Assembly: GCF_030812475.1 (NCBI RefSeq)
Contig: NZ_JAUSSR010000004.1
Location: 62,001-126,000, forward strand
Direction: 5' to 3'
Length of the DNA stretch: 64,000 bases
DNA from: Pseudomonas lini
Lineage (GTDB): Bacteria; Pseudomonadota; Gammaproteobacteria; Pseudomonadales; Pseudomonadaceae
The notes under the pieces are model-generated. The model had not been told where the DNA came from and did not search any database. It saw only the letters and a list, made by a program, of their open reading frames with translations. Positions 34,388-42,777 of the stretch are shown here, piece by piece (position 1 is the stretch's first letter; the number at the start of each line of letters is the position of its first letter). A program made the position numbers and the translations under genes.

Positions 34388-35653
34388 TCAGGTGCTGCCG
34401 GCAGCGCATCGGTTTTGCGCGATGACGCGACGTCTCACCCAGGCGTTAACTCCGGCACACAGCACCAACAGCGCGCCGGTGACCAGGAACACCGCGTTCA
34501 AACCCACGTAGGCGCCGATCTGGCCACCGATCAATGGCCCGATCACCTGCCCCGAGAACTGCGCCGATTGCAGGTAACCCAGTACTTTGCCTGTGTTGTG
34601 CTCTGCGACCGAAAGCCGTATCAGCTTGGCAATCGATGGCAGCAGCCCGGCAATGGTCATGCCCATGACGCCGCGTAACACCGCCAGTTGCCACCATTGC
34701 GTGACGAAGGCCTGGGGCACCATGACGATGCCCGTCAACACCAGGCAACCGATGATGACGTTCCAGCCGCCGATGCGGTCGGCCAGCGCCCCCAGTTTGG
34801 CGGCAGTCAAGATACTGCCAAGCGCTGACCAGGCCATCACCACGCCCGCCATCCGCGCCTGGTCTTCAACGGCAACGCCAAGGTGGCCGATATAGACAGT
34901 GATGATAGGCTCGATCGACATGTTGGCCAGCAGCACCATCATCGCGGTCATCAGCAGCGCGCCAATGACGGGCCAGTTGGAAGTGGCACCTTCGGCTCGG
35001 GTGTTGTCGATCCGCCGCCTGCCATCCGAGGCGCGATCGAAATCCTCACGAATGAACAGGATGGTCGTCAGTGCTGCCAGTGCGATCATTCCGGCGCCGA
35101 CGAAAAACGTGCCACGAATCCCCACCAGCTCCGGCAGAAATCCGCCCACCAGCGGCCCGATCAGATTGCCGGACAAGGCACCCGTGGATAGCACACCCAG
35201 CGCCCAACCGGCCTTTTCCCGCGGCACCTGCGACCCGATCATCACGATCGAAGCCGAGGCGTAGCCGCCGATGAGCCCGGCGACCAGGCGCAGCACCACC
35301 AGCTCCGTGACGTCGCGCGCCAGCCCGATCATCGACATGACGATGGCCATGCCGATCGCCGCCCGGATCAGCATTGGCTTGCGGCCGTAACGATCGGCCA
35401 GGCGACCCCAGATCGGTGCGGTGATTGCCGTGCCAAAAAACGTTGCGCCGAATGCCACCGCCGACCATTGCACCACATCAGCCTGGTTGGCGACGCCGAG
35501 TTGTTGGACGTAAAGCGGCAGGAAAGGCAACAACAGGCTCAGGCTGACCAGGGTGGTGAACGAGCCGAACACACATACCGCCAGGTTGCGGCGCCAATAG
35601 GCGAGATTGCGCTCGGCATAACTCATGTGAAGAGAAGCTCCGTTATTGGTCAT
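34388..35653 (-). CDS. MFS drug-type exporter (DHA1 family)
   Basis: A 421-residue MFS protein. It starts with a soluble leader then LAVCVFGSFTTLVSLSLLLPFLPLYVQQLG, and shows motif A (WGRLADRYGRKPMLI) and motif C-like (GVLSTGALSGNLIGPLVGGFL), as in TetA/multidrug exporters. ATG 35653 is likely because AGGT precedes it; it overlaps the end of the next upstream MFS gene by 11 bases, implying co-transcription. ATG 35626 is an alternative without a ribosome site. It is convergent with the LysR gene 5 bases away. Substrate unknown. Confidence 0.83.
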   Translation of the reverse strand: MTNNGASLHMSYAERNLAYWRRNLAVCVFGSFTTLVSLSLLLPFLPLYVQQLGVANQADVVQWSAVAFGATFFGTAITAPIWGRLADRYGRKPMLIRAAIGMAIVMSMIGLARDVTELVVLRLVAGLIGGYASASIVMIGSQVPREKAGWALGVLSTGALSGNLIGPLVGGFLPELVGIRGTFFVGAGMIALAALTTILFIREDFDRASDGRRRIDNTRAEGATSNWPVIGALLMTAMMVLLANMSIEPIITVYIGHLGVAVEDQARMAGVVMAWSALGSILTAAKLGALADRIGGWNVIIGCLVLTGIVMVPQAFVTQWWQLAVLRGVMGMTIAGLLPSIAKLIRLSVAEHNTGKVLGYLQSAQFSGQVIGPLIGGQIGAYVGLNAVFLVTGALLVLCAGVNAWVRRRVIAQNRCAAGST

Positions 35654-36851
35654 TGGCATACCTGAGCGCTGCGACATCGATGACAAAAGCCAGCACCATC
35701 GCCGACGTGCCGATGATGAACAGCACGCCGTAATTGCCCCCGCTGTACGAGAACAGAAACGACAAGCCATAGGCCGCCACCGCCTGGAACAAGGCAAATC
35801 CGACCGTGGCTGTTTGCCAGGCCGAACTCTGTTGGGCGGGATGTCTGGCGAGTATCTCGTGAACCCGACCGAGCACCAGCGGCACGGTACCTGTGACAAA
35901 GGCGCCGACGACAACGCTGGATATCATCAGCCAGGCGTTGCCGAGTCCGAGGGCCGGTACGGCGACGCTGATGGCCTCAATGATGAAAGACAGGCGCAAG
36001 GCGCGGCCGAAGCCGATCCGGTCGGCCAGTACGCCCGCCAGCAGAGGACCGACCGTGGCGCCTATGCCAAACAGCACCCAGTACTGGGCGCCCACCTGCA
36101 GGCCCTGACCCATGCCCCGGGCTACGAAATCCACCAGAAAGATCATGTGCGGTACCCAACCGGCCGCGTTGAGTGCGTACTCGACATACAGCGCCTTGAG
36201 CCTGCCGTTGGCCGCTGGATGATGGTGATGCGTGGGGTTGGCCGCAGGCGCGGGCTCGCTCGGCCATCCGCGCCAGGCAATCGCGGTCAATACCAGGCAT
36301 ATCAGTCCAAGACCGATCCAGGTTTGCCGCAGGCCCTGTTCAAGCAACAGCGGGACCAGGGTGCCAGAAGCCGCGATGCCGACCCCGACCCCCATGAAAA
36401 TCACCCCGCCTGCCAGTCCACGCCGGGACGCAGGCACATGCGCCAATACGGTTGGCGCGGCCAGCACCATCAACGCACCACCGGCTGTGCCCGACAGAAA
36501 GCGCCAAGCGAAGAACCACGCGAAGGACACACGCCAGGCACAGGCAAAAAACGCCAGGCTTGCCAGCACCATCATTGCCCTTAGGGTAAACGCCGTTGAG
36601 GTCCTGGCCGCCATGGAGCGACCGAACATCGCCCCGCAAAGGTAGCCCGCGAGGTTGGCGGCCCCCAGGTAAGCCGCCTTGGAAGGGTCGAACCATTGCG
36701 CGCCGATAATGGCCGGGAGCAACGGCGTATAGGCAAATCGTGCCAGGCCGATACCCACCAGACTGGCGCAAAAACCAGCCAGGGTGCCCCACCCTGCGGA
36801 GGCTGGCCGCAGCGTGGGTTCGCTGGCGAACGTTGGCTTTACACTGTTCAT
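35643..36851 (-). CDS. MFS transporter, YbfB/YjiJ family
   Basis: A 402-residue protein with 12 predicted helices and the YbfB/YjiJ-type N-terminus LAGFCASLVGIGLARFAYTPLLPAIIGAQWF, then AAYLGAANLAGYLCGAMFGR and FLSGTAGGALMVLAAPTVL. A His-rich cytosolic linker (NPTHHHHPAANG) separates the halves. Co-transcribed with the downstream MFS exporter. The family has no well-defined substrate. Confidence 0.83.
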   Translation of the reverse strand: MNSVKPTFASEPTLRPASAGWGTLAGFCASLVGIGLARFAYTPLLPAIIGAQWFDPSKAAYLGAANLAGYLCGAMFGRSMAARTSTAFTLRAMMVLASLAFFACAWRVSFAWFFAWRFLSGTAGGALMVLAAPTVLAHVPASRRGLAGGVIFMGVGVGIAASGTLVPLLLEQGLRQTWIGLGLICLVLTAIAWRGWPSEPAPAANPTHHHHPAANGRLKALYVEYALNAAGWVPHMIFLVDFVARGMGQGLQVGAQYWVLFGIGATVGPLLAGVLADRIGFGRALRLSFIIEAISVAVPALGLGNAWLMISSVVVGAFVTGTVPLVLGRVHEILARHPAQQSSAWQTATVGFALFQAVAAYGLSFLFSYSGGNYGVLFIIGTSAMVLAFVIDVAALRYANDQ

Positions 36852-36983
36852 ACCTGCCCTTCTCTTCTTCAGATGGGCAGACAGTACTCGCGAAGCAGCT
36901 ATCTTAAGAAACGAATAAAACTGATTAGAGCAATCTCTACAGGAGATACCAAGACCCGGTTGCTCGCTCTAGCGCTGGGTCAT

Positions 36984-37499
36984 TCAAACCGAGTCAGAGC
37001 CGCGAGTACCCTTGAAGGCTTCACGCCGTGTTTTTCGTTCTGCGGCATAGGCTTCACTGTGCTCGCTAATCAGCTCGCCACGGCGTAATGGCTCGCCGCA
37101 ATGCTCGCACAGCGGCCCGAGGCCAGCTGGCTGGCCGCACGTTTGATGGGTGTAGCTCACCGCCAGCCCCTCCTCTGGCGACTTGCACCAGGTTTCCCCC
37201 CATGCGCGCAGCGCAAGCACTACCGAGTAGAAGGCCTCGCCTTTGGCGCTGAGGTGGTACTCGTAGCGCAGCGGTCGCTCGTTGTAGGGACGGCGTGTGA
37301 TCAGGCCGTCAGCCTCCATGTTTTTCAGGCGCGCGGCAACCATCTGCGGGGTTCCCCCCGTCTGCGCCTGGATCTCGTCGAAGCGATGACTGCCCATGAA
37401 CAACTCGCGCAGGACCAGCACGGTCCAGCGGTCGCCCACGATCTCCTCAGCCCTTGAAATCGGGCACAAGGTTGGTGAACGGTCTGGGTTTGCCGACAT
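36984..37499 (-). CDS. HxlR-family winged-helix regulator
   Basis: A 171-residue protein. The HxlR domain occupies about residues 10-105: CPISRAEEIVGDRWTVLVLRELFMGSHRFDEIQAQTGGTPQMVAARLKNMEADGLITRRPYNERPLRYEYHLS. The C-terminal part carries a CxxC-type pair (LCEHCGEPL) and an earlier Cys (HQTCGQ) that could bind zinc or sense thiols. Divergent from the cysteine hydrolase/aldehyde dehydrogenase operon with a palindrome between them, so it probably represses that operon and itself. Confidence 0.88.
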   Translation of the reverse strand: MSANPDRSPTLCPISRAEEIVGDRWTVLVLRELFMGSHRFDEIQAQTGGTPQMVAARLKNMEADGLITRRPYNERPLRYEYHLSAKGEAFYSVVLALRAWGETWCKSPEEGLAVSYTHQTCGQPAGLGPLCEHCGEPLRRGELISEHSEAYAAERKTRREAFKGTRGSDSV

Positions 37500-37524
37500 A
37501 AGGACTTGCCTCTTTCAATGTCAC

Positions 37525-37537
37525 TATGATTATCATA
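37525..37537. promoter_or_regulatory. Palindrome in the HxlR/hydrolase divergent promoter
   Basis: TATGATTATCATA, a perfect 13-base palindrome around a central T, in the 99-base space between the divergent HxlR and hydrolase genes. A plausible HxlR operator. Confidence 0.45.
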
Positions 37538-37598
37538 TCTACAGCGTGCCATGGCAACTCCACGGCACCGGCTACCGAAACCCCTGGAGAATACCGCC

Positions 37599-38228
37599 AT
37601 GTCCACAGCCAACTATCCACTCGACAGAACTGCCTACTTGCTGGTCGATCCCTATAACGATTTCCTGTCGGAAGGCGGCAAGGTCTATCCCTTGATCGAG
37701 CCGATCGCCACGCAAATCGGCCTGCTCGACAACCTGCGCGCCCTCGATCGTGTAGTCCGTACCCTGGACATTTCGGTGGTCATCGTACCCCACCGCCGCT
37801 GGGAACAAGGCGACTACGAGAACTGGGATCATCCAAACCCGACCCAGTGCAAGGTCATGCACATGCACCACTTCGCACGCGGCGAATGGGGTGGCGAATG
37901 GCACCCCGATTTCGCGCCCAGGGACGGCGACATCGTGGTCCAGGAGCATTGGGGTTCCAGTGGTTTTGCCAACACCGACCTGGATTTTCGCCTCAAGCAG
38001 AAAGGCATCACCCACGTGATCATCGTGGGTCTGCTGGCCAATACCTGCATCGAGGCAACCGCCCGTTACGCGTCCGAGCTCGGCTACCACGTCACGCTGG
38101 TGCGTGATGCCACCGCCGCGTTCAAGCCGGAAATGATGCAGGCCGCCCATGAACTCAATGGCCCGACTTTTGCCCACGCCATTGTGACCACCGACGAACT
38201 CATCGCCGCCCTGGCACGGCAGGAGTGA
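37599..38228 (+). CDS. Isochorismatase-like cysteine hydrolase
   Basis: A 209-residue protein of the isochorismatase/nicotinamidase fold. The catalytic Asp is D17 (YLLVDPYNDFL) and the nucleophile C150 (GLLANTCIEATARYASELGYHV). The third member of the usual D-K-C triad would lie in DIVVQEHWGSSGFANTDL, where position 115 is Gln where a Lys is expected, so activity may be altered or the Lys lies elsewhere. ATG 37599 follows a GGAG; a longer frame upstream is not conserved. Four bases before the aldehyde dehydrogenase gene and thus co-transcribed with it. Confidence 0.8.
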   Translation: MSTANYPLDRTAYLLVDPYNDFLSEGGKVYPLIEPIATQIGLLDNLRALDRVVRTLDISVVIVPHRRWEQGDYENWDHPNPTQCKVMHMHHFARGEWGGEWHPDFAPRDGDIVVQEHWGSSGFANTDLDFRLKQKGITHVIIVGLLANTCIEATARYASELGYHVTLVRDATAAFKPEMMQAAHELNGPTFAHAIVTTDELIAALARQE

Positions 38229-38232
38229 TCCG

Positions 38233-39813
38233 ATGAAATTGACAGGAGCTCTGATTATCGGCGCCAACGATGTCCCGGCCACCGAGGGCACAATGAAGGC
38301 GCTCAATCCAGCCACCCACCAGTTGATCGAGCCGGCGTTCGCCTTGGGCGGCGCGGACCAGGTTGACCAGGCGGCCACACTCGCCGATGAAGCCTTCGAT
38401 AGTTACAGCCACACCTCGCTCGCTCGCCGCGCGACCTTTCTTGACAGCATCGCCGACAATCTAGACGACGTTCGCCAGGCGCTTGCCGCACGGGCCGCGC
38501 TGGAAACGGGCCTGCCTGCCGCCCAGCTTGAAGGCGAGGCGGCAAAAGCCGCGGCCCAGTTCCGCCAGTTCGCCGAGGTCGTGCGCCGAGGCCGCTTCCT
38601 CCAGCTGGCCATCGATCCTGCACAACCCGATCGCCAGCCACGCCCGCGCATGGACCATCGATTGCAGAAGATCGCGATCGGTCCGGTGGCCGTTTTTGGT
38701 GCCAGCAACTTTCCCATTTCATACTCGGTCGCCGGGGGCGATACCGCTTCGGCCCTGGCGGCGGGCGCTACCGTCATCGTCAAGGCGCACAACGCGCATC
38801 CTGGCACATCGAAAATCCAGGCGCGGGCCATCCGCAAGGCCGTGCAAGACAACGGACTGCCCGAGGGCGTGTTCTCGATGATACGCGGCGGCGGCAATGC
38901 GATCGGCGAAGCCCTGGTCGATCACCCCCTGATCAAGGCCGTTACCTTCACCGGTTCCGAGCAAGGCGGCATGGCGCTGTATCGTCGGGCGCAGCAACGC
39001 CCCGAGCCGATACCGGTGTTTACCGAAATGACCAGCGTCAACCCCACGTTCATCCTCCCGGAGGCATTGGCTGAACGTGGCGGTCAGATCGGTGATGGAT
39101 TTGTCGAACGCATGCTGGTCAATGTCGGGCAAGCCTGCCTCAAACCTGCCCTCCTGATCGCGATCGAAGGCGCTGGCTTTGACGCGCTGCGGACCGCCAT
39201 GGTCAAGCGCGTGAGCGAAGCAGCGGCACGGCCCATGTTGACGCCGGGGATTCATGCGGCCTATCTCGACGGGCTCACCGCCATGGAAAACGCCGGAGCC
39301 AGTCGCGTCGCCGAAGGCTACGCAGTGAATGCGCTGCTTGATGGCCAATCGGCCTTGCTTGAGGTCGACGGCGCCATTTTCCTGCGCGAAACGGCGTTGG
39401 CCGAGGAAGTATTCGGTCCCTGCGCACTGCTGGTGAAGGTCAGGGACGCGGATGAAATGCTGGCGGTCGCGCGCTCCCTGCGGGGTCAGCTCAGTGCCGC
39501 CATGCACCTTGAGCACAGCGACCTGCAACTGGCCCGGCGCTTGCTGCCGGTACTGGAACGACGCACCGGACGCATCGTCGTCAACGCCTTCGCCCATCCG
39601 CAGGAAGTCACCTTTGCCACAGTTCACGGCGGGCCGTTTCCAGCCTCATCGGACAGTCGCTTCACGTCGGTGGGCATGACGTCCATCGAGCGGTTCCTGC
39701 GCCCGGTGTGCTACCAGGGGTTTCCAGATGCTTTACTACCTGAGGCGCTGCGTGAAGGTAACCTGTTGCAACTACCCCGCAGCATGGAGGGGGCTTTTGT
39801 AGGAGCGAGCTAG
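38233..39813 (+). CDS. NADP-dependent aldehyde dehydrogenase (2,5-dioxovalerate dehydrogenase type)
   Basis: A 526-residue ALDH of the KGSADH/ketoglutarate-semialdehyde branch: MKALNPATHQLIEPAFALGG, GPVAVFGASNFPISYSVAGGDTASALAAG (cofactor region), FTGSEQGG, the general base Glu in FTEMTSVNP and the nucleophile Cys in NVGQACLKPALL. The usual GQFCTNPG context is changed around the Cys, which may alter specificity. The C-terminal FVGAS residues are encoded by the start of a REP element (39798), which also supplies the stop. It would oxidise an aldehyde made upstream; its substrate is unknown. Confidence 0.83.
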   Translation: MKLTGALIIGANDVPATEGTMKALNPATHQLIEPAFALGGADQVDQAATLADEAFDSYSHTSLARRATFLDSIADNLDDVRQALAARAALETGLPAAQLEGEAAKAAAQFRQFAEVVRRGRFLQLAIDPAQPDRQPRPRMDHRLQKIAIGPVAVFGASNFPISYSVAGGDTASALAAGATVIVKAHNAHPGTSKIQARAIRKAVQDNGLPEGVFSMIRGGGNAIGEALVDHPLIKAVTFTGSEQGGMALYRRAQQRPEPIPVFTEMTSVNPTFILPEALAERGGQIGDGFVERMLVNVGQACLKPALLIAIEGAGFDALRTAMVKRVSEAAARPMLTPGIHAAYLDGLTAMENAGASRVAEGYAVNALLDGQSALLEVDGAIFLRETALAEEVFGPCALLVKVRDADEMLAVARSLRGQLSAAMHLEHSDLQLARRLLPVLERRTGRIVVNAFAHPQEVTFATVHGGPFPASSDSRFTSVGMTSIERFLRPVCYQGFPDALLPEALREGNLLQLPRSMEGAFVGAS

Positions 39814-39897
39814 CTCGCGATGGTCTCAAAGGCGACGCGTTAATTCAGGAAAAACGCGTTATCGTTTACGTCCATCGCGAGCAAGCTTGCTCCTACA
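39798..39897. repeat. REP doublet overlapping the aldehyde dehydrogenase 3' end
   Basis: TGTAGGAGCGAGCTAGCTCGCGA at the left and TCGCGAGCAAGCTTGCTCCTACA at the right flank a stretch with ACGCGTT motifs. The left arm overlaps the last 16 bases of the aldehyde dehydrogenase gene. The inner spacer resembles the 68-bp tandem unit at 29320-29608. Confidence 0.85.
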
Positions 39898-39929
39898 GCC
39901 GCAGCAGCCCGCATCATCGGAGGCATTGA

Positions 39930-41423
39930 ATGCGCCTTGTGTGCCGAGTCATATCCGCGTCTTTCGCGAGGCCATTTCTGCATCTTCCGGGGAATCTGCG
40001 CGCAGGCTCATTGCTAGGCTGGATCCTGTGCCTGAGCGTTTTCACATCAGGCATGGCCACCGCGCAATCAAGACCTGAGGACATGGTGTATCTGCGTTCG
40101 ATCGATCCGACCATCGAGCAGGACATCCGCTATGCCAGCGCTCACAACTTCACCGGGCACCCCCTCGACGGTTACGCCGCGGCGCAGTGCCTGTTGACGC
40201 AGGACGCAGCCCAGGCCCTGGCCCGGGTACAAAAAGCACTGCGTGACCAGGGCTATGGTTTGAAGGTGTTCGACTGCTATCGACCCGGCCGTGCGGTTGC
40301 CGACATGGGGCGCTTCGCCACAGAGCCGGGTGACCCGCGCAAAGCCGAATTCTATCCGCGCGTAGACAAACAGGACTTCTGGCGCCTGGGTTATGTGGCC
40401 CGCGTATCCAATCACTCCCGAGGCTCGACCGTGGACCTGACCCTGACCGGCCCACAGGCACTGCCCGCCGAAATCTGGACGCCAGCCGCCGCGCAAGTGG
40501 ACTGTACGGCGCCCTACGGCCAGCGCTGGCGGGACGGCGCACTCGACATGGGCACCGGTTACGACTGCTTCGACGAGCGCGCGCACACCGATACGCCGTT
40601 GATCAACGCTGATGCGCGGAAAAATCGCCAGCTACTCAGCCGGGCAATGGAGCAGGAAGGGTTTGCCGGGTACGACAAGGAGTGGTGGCACTTCACCTTC
40701 GGTGGCGCGGGTCCGCGCAAGGACGTCATGGACTTCACCATTACGCCGCCGCAAGCAAGCCATGTTCTCGACGCGAGTCATCAACTGATAGTGGTTACCA
40801 GCAAAAACTGGACTGACACCCAGGGCACTGCCCAGCGCTATGTGCGTCGAGGGTCCACGTTTGAGAAATACGCGAATGCCTTTCCGGTGGTTCTGGGTAA
40901 GAGTGGGCTGGCCTGGGGCAAGGGTATTGCAGAAACCGTCGAGCAACGGGAAGGCCCGGTCAAACACGAAGGCGATGGAAAAGCGCCTGCCGGGATATTC
41001 AAGCTGGGAACGGCGTTCGGCTACGACAGCACCGCCAGCACCCAACTGCCGTACCTGGCCTTGACCCCGACCATCGAATGCGTGGATGACAGTCAATCCA
41101 GGCACTACAACACGCTGGTGGACGGGGCGACAACAGCCAGGGACTGGAACAGTTCCGAACGCATGCGGAGTGACGATGACATGTACCGCCAAGGCATTGT
41201 CATCGAGCACAACTCGCCGGCATCCCCCTCCTTGGGCTCGTGCATCTTCTTTCATATCTGGCGAGCGCCCTCCTCGCCGACGCTGGGCTGCACCGCCATG
41301 GATCAAACGGATATTTCCCAATTGATGGGCTGGCTGGACCCGCGCCAGTCGCCGCTGCTGATCCAGTTGCCGGAGGCGCAGTACGAGCACTTTCGTGTCG
41401 GCTGGAACCTGCCCGAGCGTTGA
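39930..41423 (+). CDS. D-Ala-D-Ala dipeptidase (VanX/DdpX) fused to an L,D-transpeptidase-like domain
   Basis: A 497-residue exported protein with a signal peptide (hydrophobic GSLLGWILCLSVFTSGMATAQ). Residues about 50-275 form a VanX-type M15 zinc peptidase: YRPGRAVADM, SNHSRGSTVDLTL (zinc His and Asp) and DKEWWHFTF (Glu base and zinc His). Residues about 280-495 are a YkuD-like transpeptidase domain: VVTSKNWTDTQGTAQRYVR, VLGKSGLAWGKG, GDGKAPAGIFKLGTAFGY and GSCIFFHIWRAPSSPTLGCTAM with the catalytic Cys. Both act on peptidoglycan peptides in the periplasm. The fusion joins hydrolysis of D-Ala dipeptides with cross-linking or dipeptide chemistry. The start could lie further downstream. Confidence 0.83.
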   Translation: MRLVCRVISASFARPFLHLPGNLRAGSLLGWILCLSVFTSGMATAQSRPEDMVYLRSIDPTIEQDIRYASAHNFTGHPLDGYAAAQCLLTQDAAQALARVQKALRDQGYGLKVFDCYRPGRAVADMGRFATEPGDPRKAEFYPRVDKQDFWRLGYVARVSNHSRGSTVDLTLTGPQALPAEIWTPAAAQVDCTAPYGQRWRDGALDMGTGYDCFDERAHTDTPLINADARKNRQLLSRAMEQEGFAGYDKEWWHFTFGGAGPRKDVMDFTITPPQASHVLDASHQLIVVTSKNWTDTQGTAQRYVRRGSTFEKYANAFPVVLGKSGLAWGKGIAETVEQREGPVKHEGDGKAPAGIFKLGTAFGYDSTASTQLPYLALTPTIECVDDSQSRHYNTLVDGATTARDWNSSERMRSDDDMYRQGIVIEHNSPASPSLGSCIFFHIWRAPSSPTLGCTAMDQTDISQLMGWLDPRQSPLLIQLPEAQYEHFRVGWNLPER

Positions 41424-41577
41424 TTATAAGGATTTGCCGCAGAGGACTTTGGCCCGGGCCGATAACGAAGTCGGCACAGTCTGGCAACCCGCACCCCTCT
41501 AGATGCCCCACCACTCGTCGGCGAGCCTCCCGGTGAGCGCTTGACTTCGATCGATGGCTGCGCGATTATTATTTCAA

Positions 41578-41602
41578 TCGCATACGATACAAACGTATGC
41601 GA
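41578..41602. promoter_or_regulatory. Perfect inverted repeat, probable OhrR operator
   Basis: TCGCATACG and CGTATGCGA are exact reverse complements separated by 7 bases. The element lies 41 bases before the first ohr start. The TCGCATACG half-site recurs before the second ohr and, with one change, before ohrR. Confidence 0.65.
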
Positions 41603-41643
41603 TGAATAACTCACTTCTTTCACCCTGTAGAGGATTCACCCCC

Positions 41644-42096
41644 ATGAGCAAGATCGAAAAAGTCCTGGCCACCGGCAAAACCCACACCACCGTCAGCGAA
41701 GCTGGCCTCACCTCGCGCGGCCATAACGGCAGCCTCGACATTACCCTGTCGAGCCCCGGCAACGCCAAACCAGCCCACGTGTTCGCCGCCACCCAGCCGC
41801 ACCCGACCGCCGAGCAGCTGTTCGCCGGCGCCTGGTCGGCCTGCTATACCGCCGCCGTCGGGCTGGTAGCCGGTGAGATGAACGTGGTGCTGCCATCTGA
41901 CCTGTCCGTCGACATCGAAGTCGACCTGGGCCAGACCGGACCGGCCTACTTCCTCCAGGCCCGATTGACCCTGCGCGTGCCGGGTCTGACGCACGATGTC
42001 GCGACCCGGCTGGCGCATACCGCCGACCAGATTTGCCCGTACTCCAAGGCGACGCGGGGTAACATTGATGTGGCCCTGAACGTCCTCACGGCATGA
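41644..42096 (+). CDS. ohr: Organic hydroperoxide resistance protein Ohr (OsmC family), copy 1
   Basis: A 150-residue peroxidase with the two redox cysteines at C67 (AGAWSACYTAAV) and C131 (DQICPYSKATRGNIDV), the Ohr rather than OsmC signature. It reduces organic peroxides using dihydrolipoyl thiols. Start ATG 41644 (MSKIEKVLATGKTHTT) follows AGAGGA and begins the conserved domain; the frame is open upstream from 41554. It is followed by a near-identical paralog (42206) and ohrR (42778) and preceded by a perfect inverted repeat. Confidence 0.92.
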   Translation: MSKIEKVLATGKTHTTVSEAGLTSRGHNGSLDITLSSPGNAKPAHVFAATQPHPTAEQLFAGAWSACYTAAVGLVAGEMNVVLPSDLSVDIEVDLGQTGPAYFLQARLTLRVPGLTHDVATRLAHTADQICPYSKATRGNIDVALNVLTA

Positions 42097-42146
42097 CCTG
42101 CCGTGCGACGTTGATATCGATCGGCAGCTTCGATACGCCATATATA

Positions 42147-42170
42147 TCGCATACGCTTAAAGCGCATACG
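42147..42170. promoter_or_regulatory. Half-site pair before the second ohr
   Basis: TCGCATACG at 42147-42155 and GCGCATACG at 42162-42170 are arranged as direct repeats 15 bases apart, 36 bases before the ohr copy 2 start. The same half-site as in the 41578-41602 inverted repeat, but in direct orientation. Confidence 0.5.
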
Positions 42171-42205
42171 ACCAATGAAATCACCCCTACTATGAGGACT
42201 CATCC

Positions 42206-42646
42206 ATGAACAAGATTGAAAAAGTACTGGCGACAGGCAAAACCCACACGACGTTCAGCGACGCTGGCAACTCGTCCCATGGCCTTGATATCCAGCTCTC
42301 CTCGCCGGGTAACGCAAAACTGGCGCACGAGTTCACCGCCATCGTGCCGCACCCGACCGCCGAGCAGCTGTTCGCCGGCGCCTGGTCGGCCTGCTACACC
42401 GCCGCCGTCGAGCTGGCGGCGAAAAACATGAAGGTGTCGCTGCCGTCCAACCTTGCCGTGATTATCGAGGTCGACCTGGGCCAGACCGGTGCAGCCTACT
42501 TCCTCCAGGCGCGCTTGACCCTGCGCGTGCCGGGCCTGACGCAAGACGTCGCGACGGAACTGGCGCACGCCGCCGACCAGATTTGCCCGTACTCGAAGGC
42601 AACGCGAGGCAACATCGATGTGGTCATTAACGCCCTGACGGCGTGA
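42206..42646 (+). CDS. ohr: Organic hydroperoxide resistance protein Ohr (OsmC family), copy 2
   Basis: A 146-residue paralog of the preceding gene. Long stretches are the same, for instance HPTAEQLFAGAWSACYTAAV and CPYSKATRGNIDV with both catalytic cysteines, so it is a tandem duplicate that has diverged mostly in the N-terminal 30 residues and around residues 75-90 (ELAAKNMKVSLPSNLAVIIE). It has its own promoter-like half-sites. A GACCGG/CCGGTC hairpin follows at 42657-42686. Confidence 0.92.
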   Translation: MNKIEKVLATGKTHTTFSDAGNSSHGLDIQLSSPGNAKLAHEFTAIVPHPTAEQLFAGAWSACYTAAVELAAKNMKVSLPSNLAVIIEVDLGQTGAAYFLQARLTLRVPGLTQDVATELAHAADQICPYSKATRGNIDVVINALTA

Positions 42647-42656
42647 TCCATCCTGT

Positions 42657-42686
42657 GACCGGCTCGCCTTCACCGGCGAACCGGTC
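42657..42686. terminator. Hairpin between ohr copy 2 and ohrR
   Basis: GACCGG and CCGGTC outer arms with TCGCC/GGCGA inner arms form an interrupted stem around a 6-base loop, 11 bases after the stop. No T run; partial attenuation is possible. Confidence 0.4.
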
Positions 42687-42717
42687 GCAACCCCAAGTTG
42701 ATACCATTCCGATAGAA

Positions 42718-42726
42718 TCGCACACG
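42718..42726. promoter_or_regulatory. Half-site before ohrR
   Basis: TCGCACACG differs by one base from the TCGCATACG half-site of the two ohr promoters; it lies 52 bases before the ohrR start. Confidence 0.4.
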
Positions 42727-42777
42727 AGGTATATTCAGGTTTTTGCCAGCCACCCGTCGCGGCCAATGAGGATGCAC

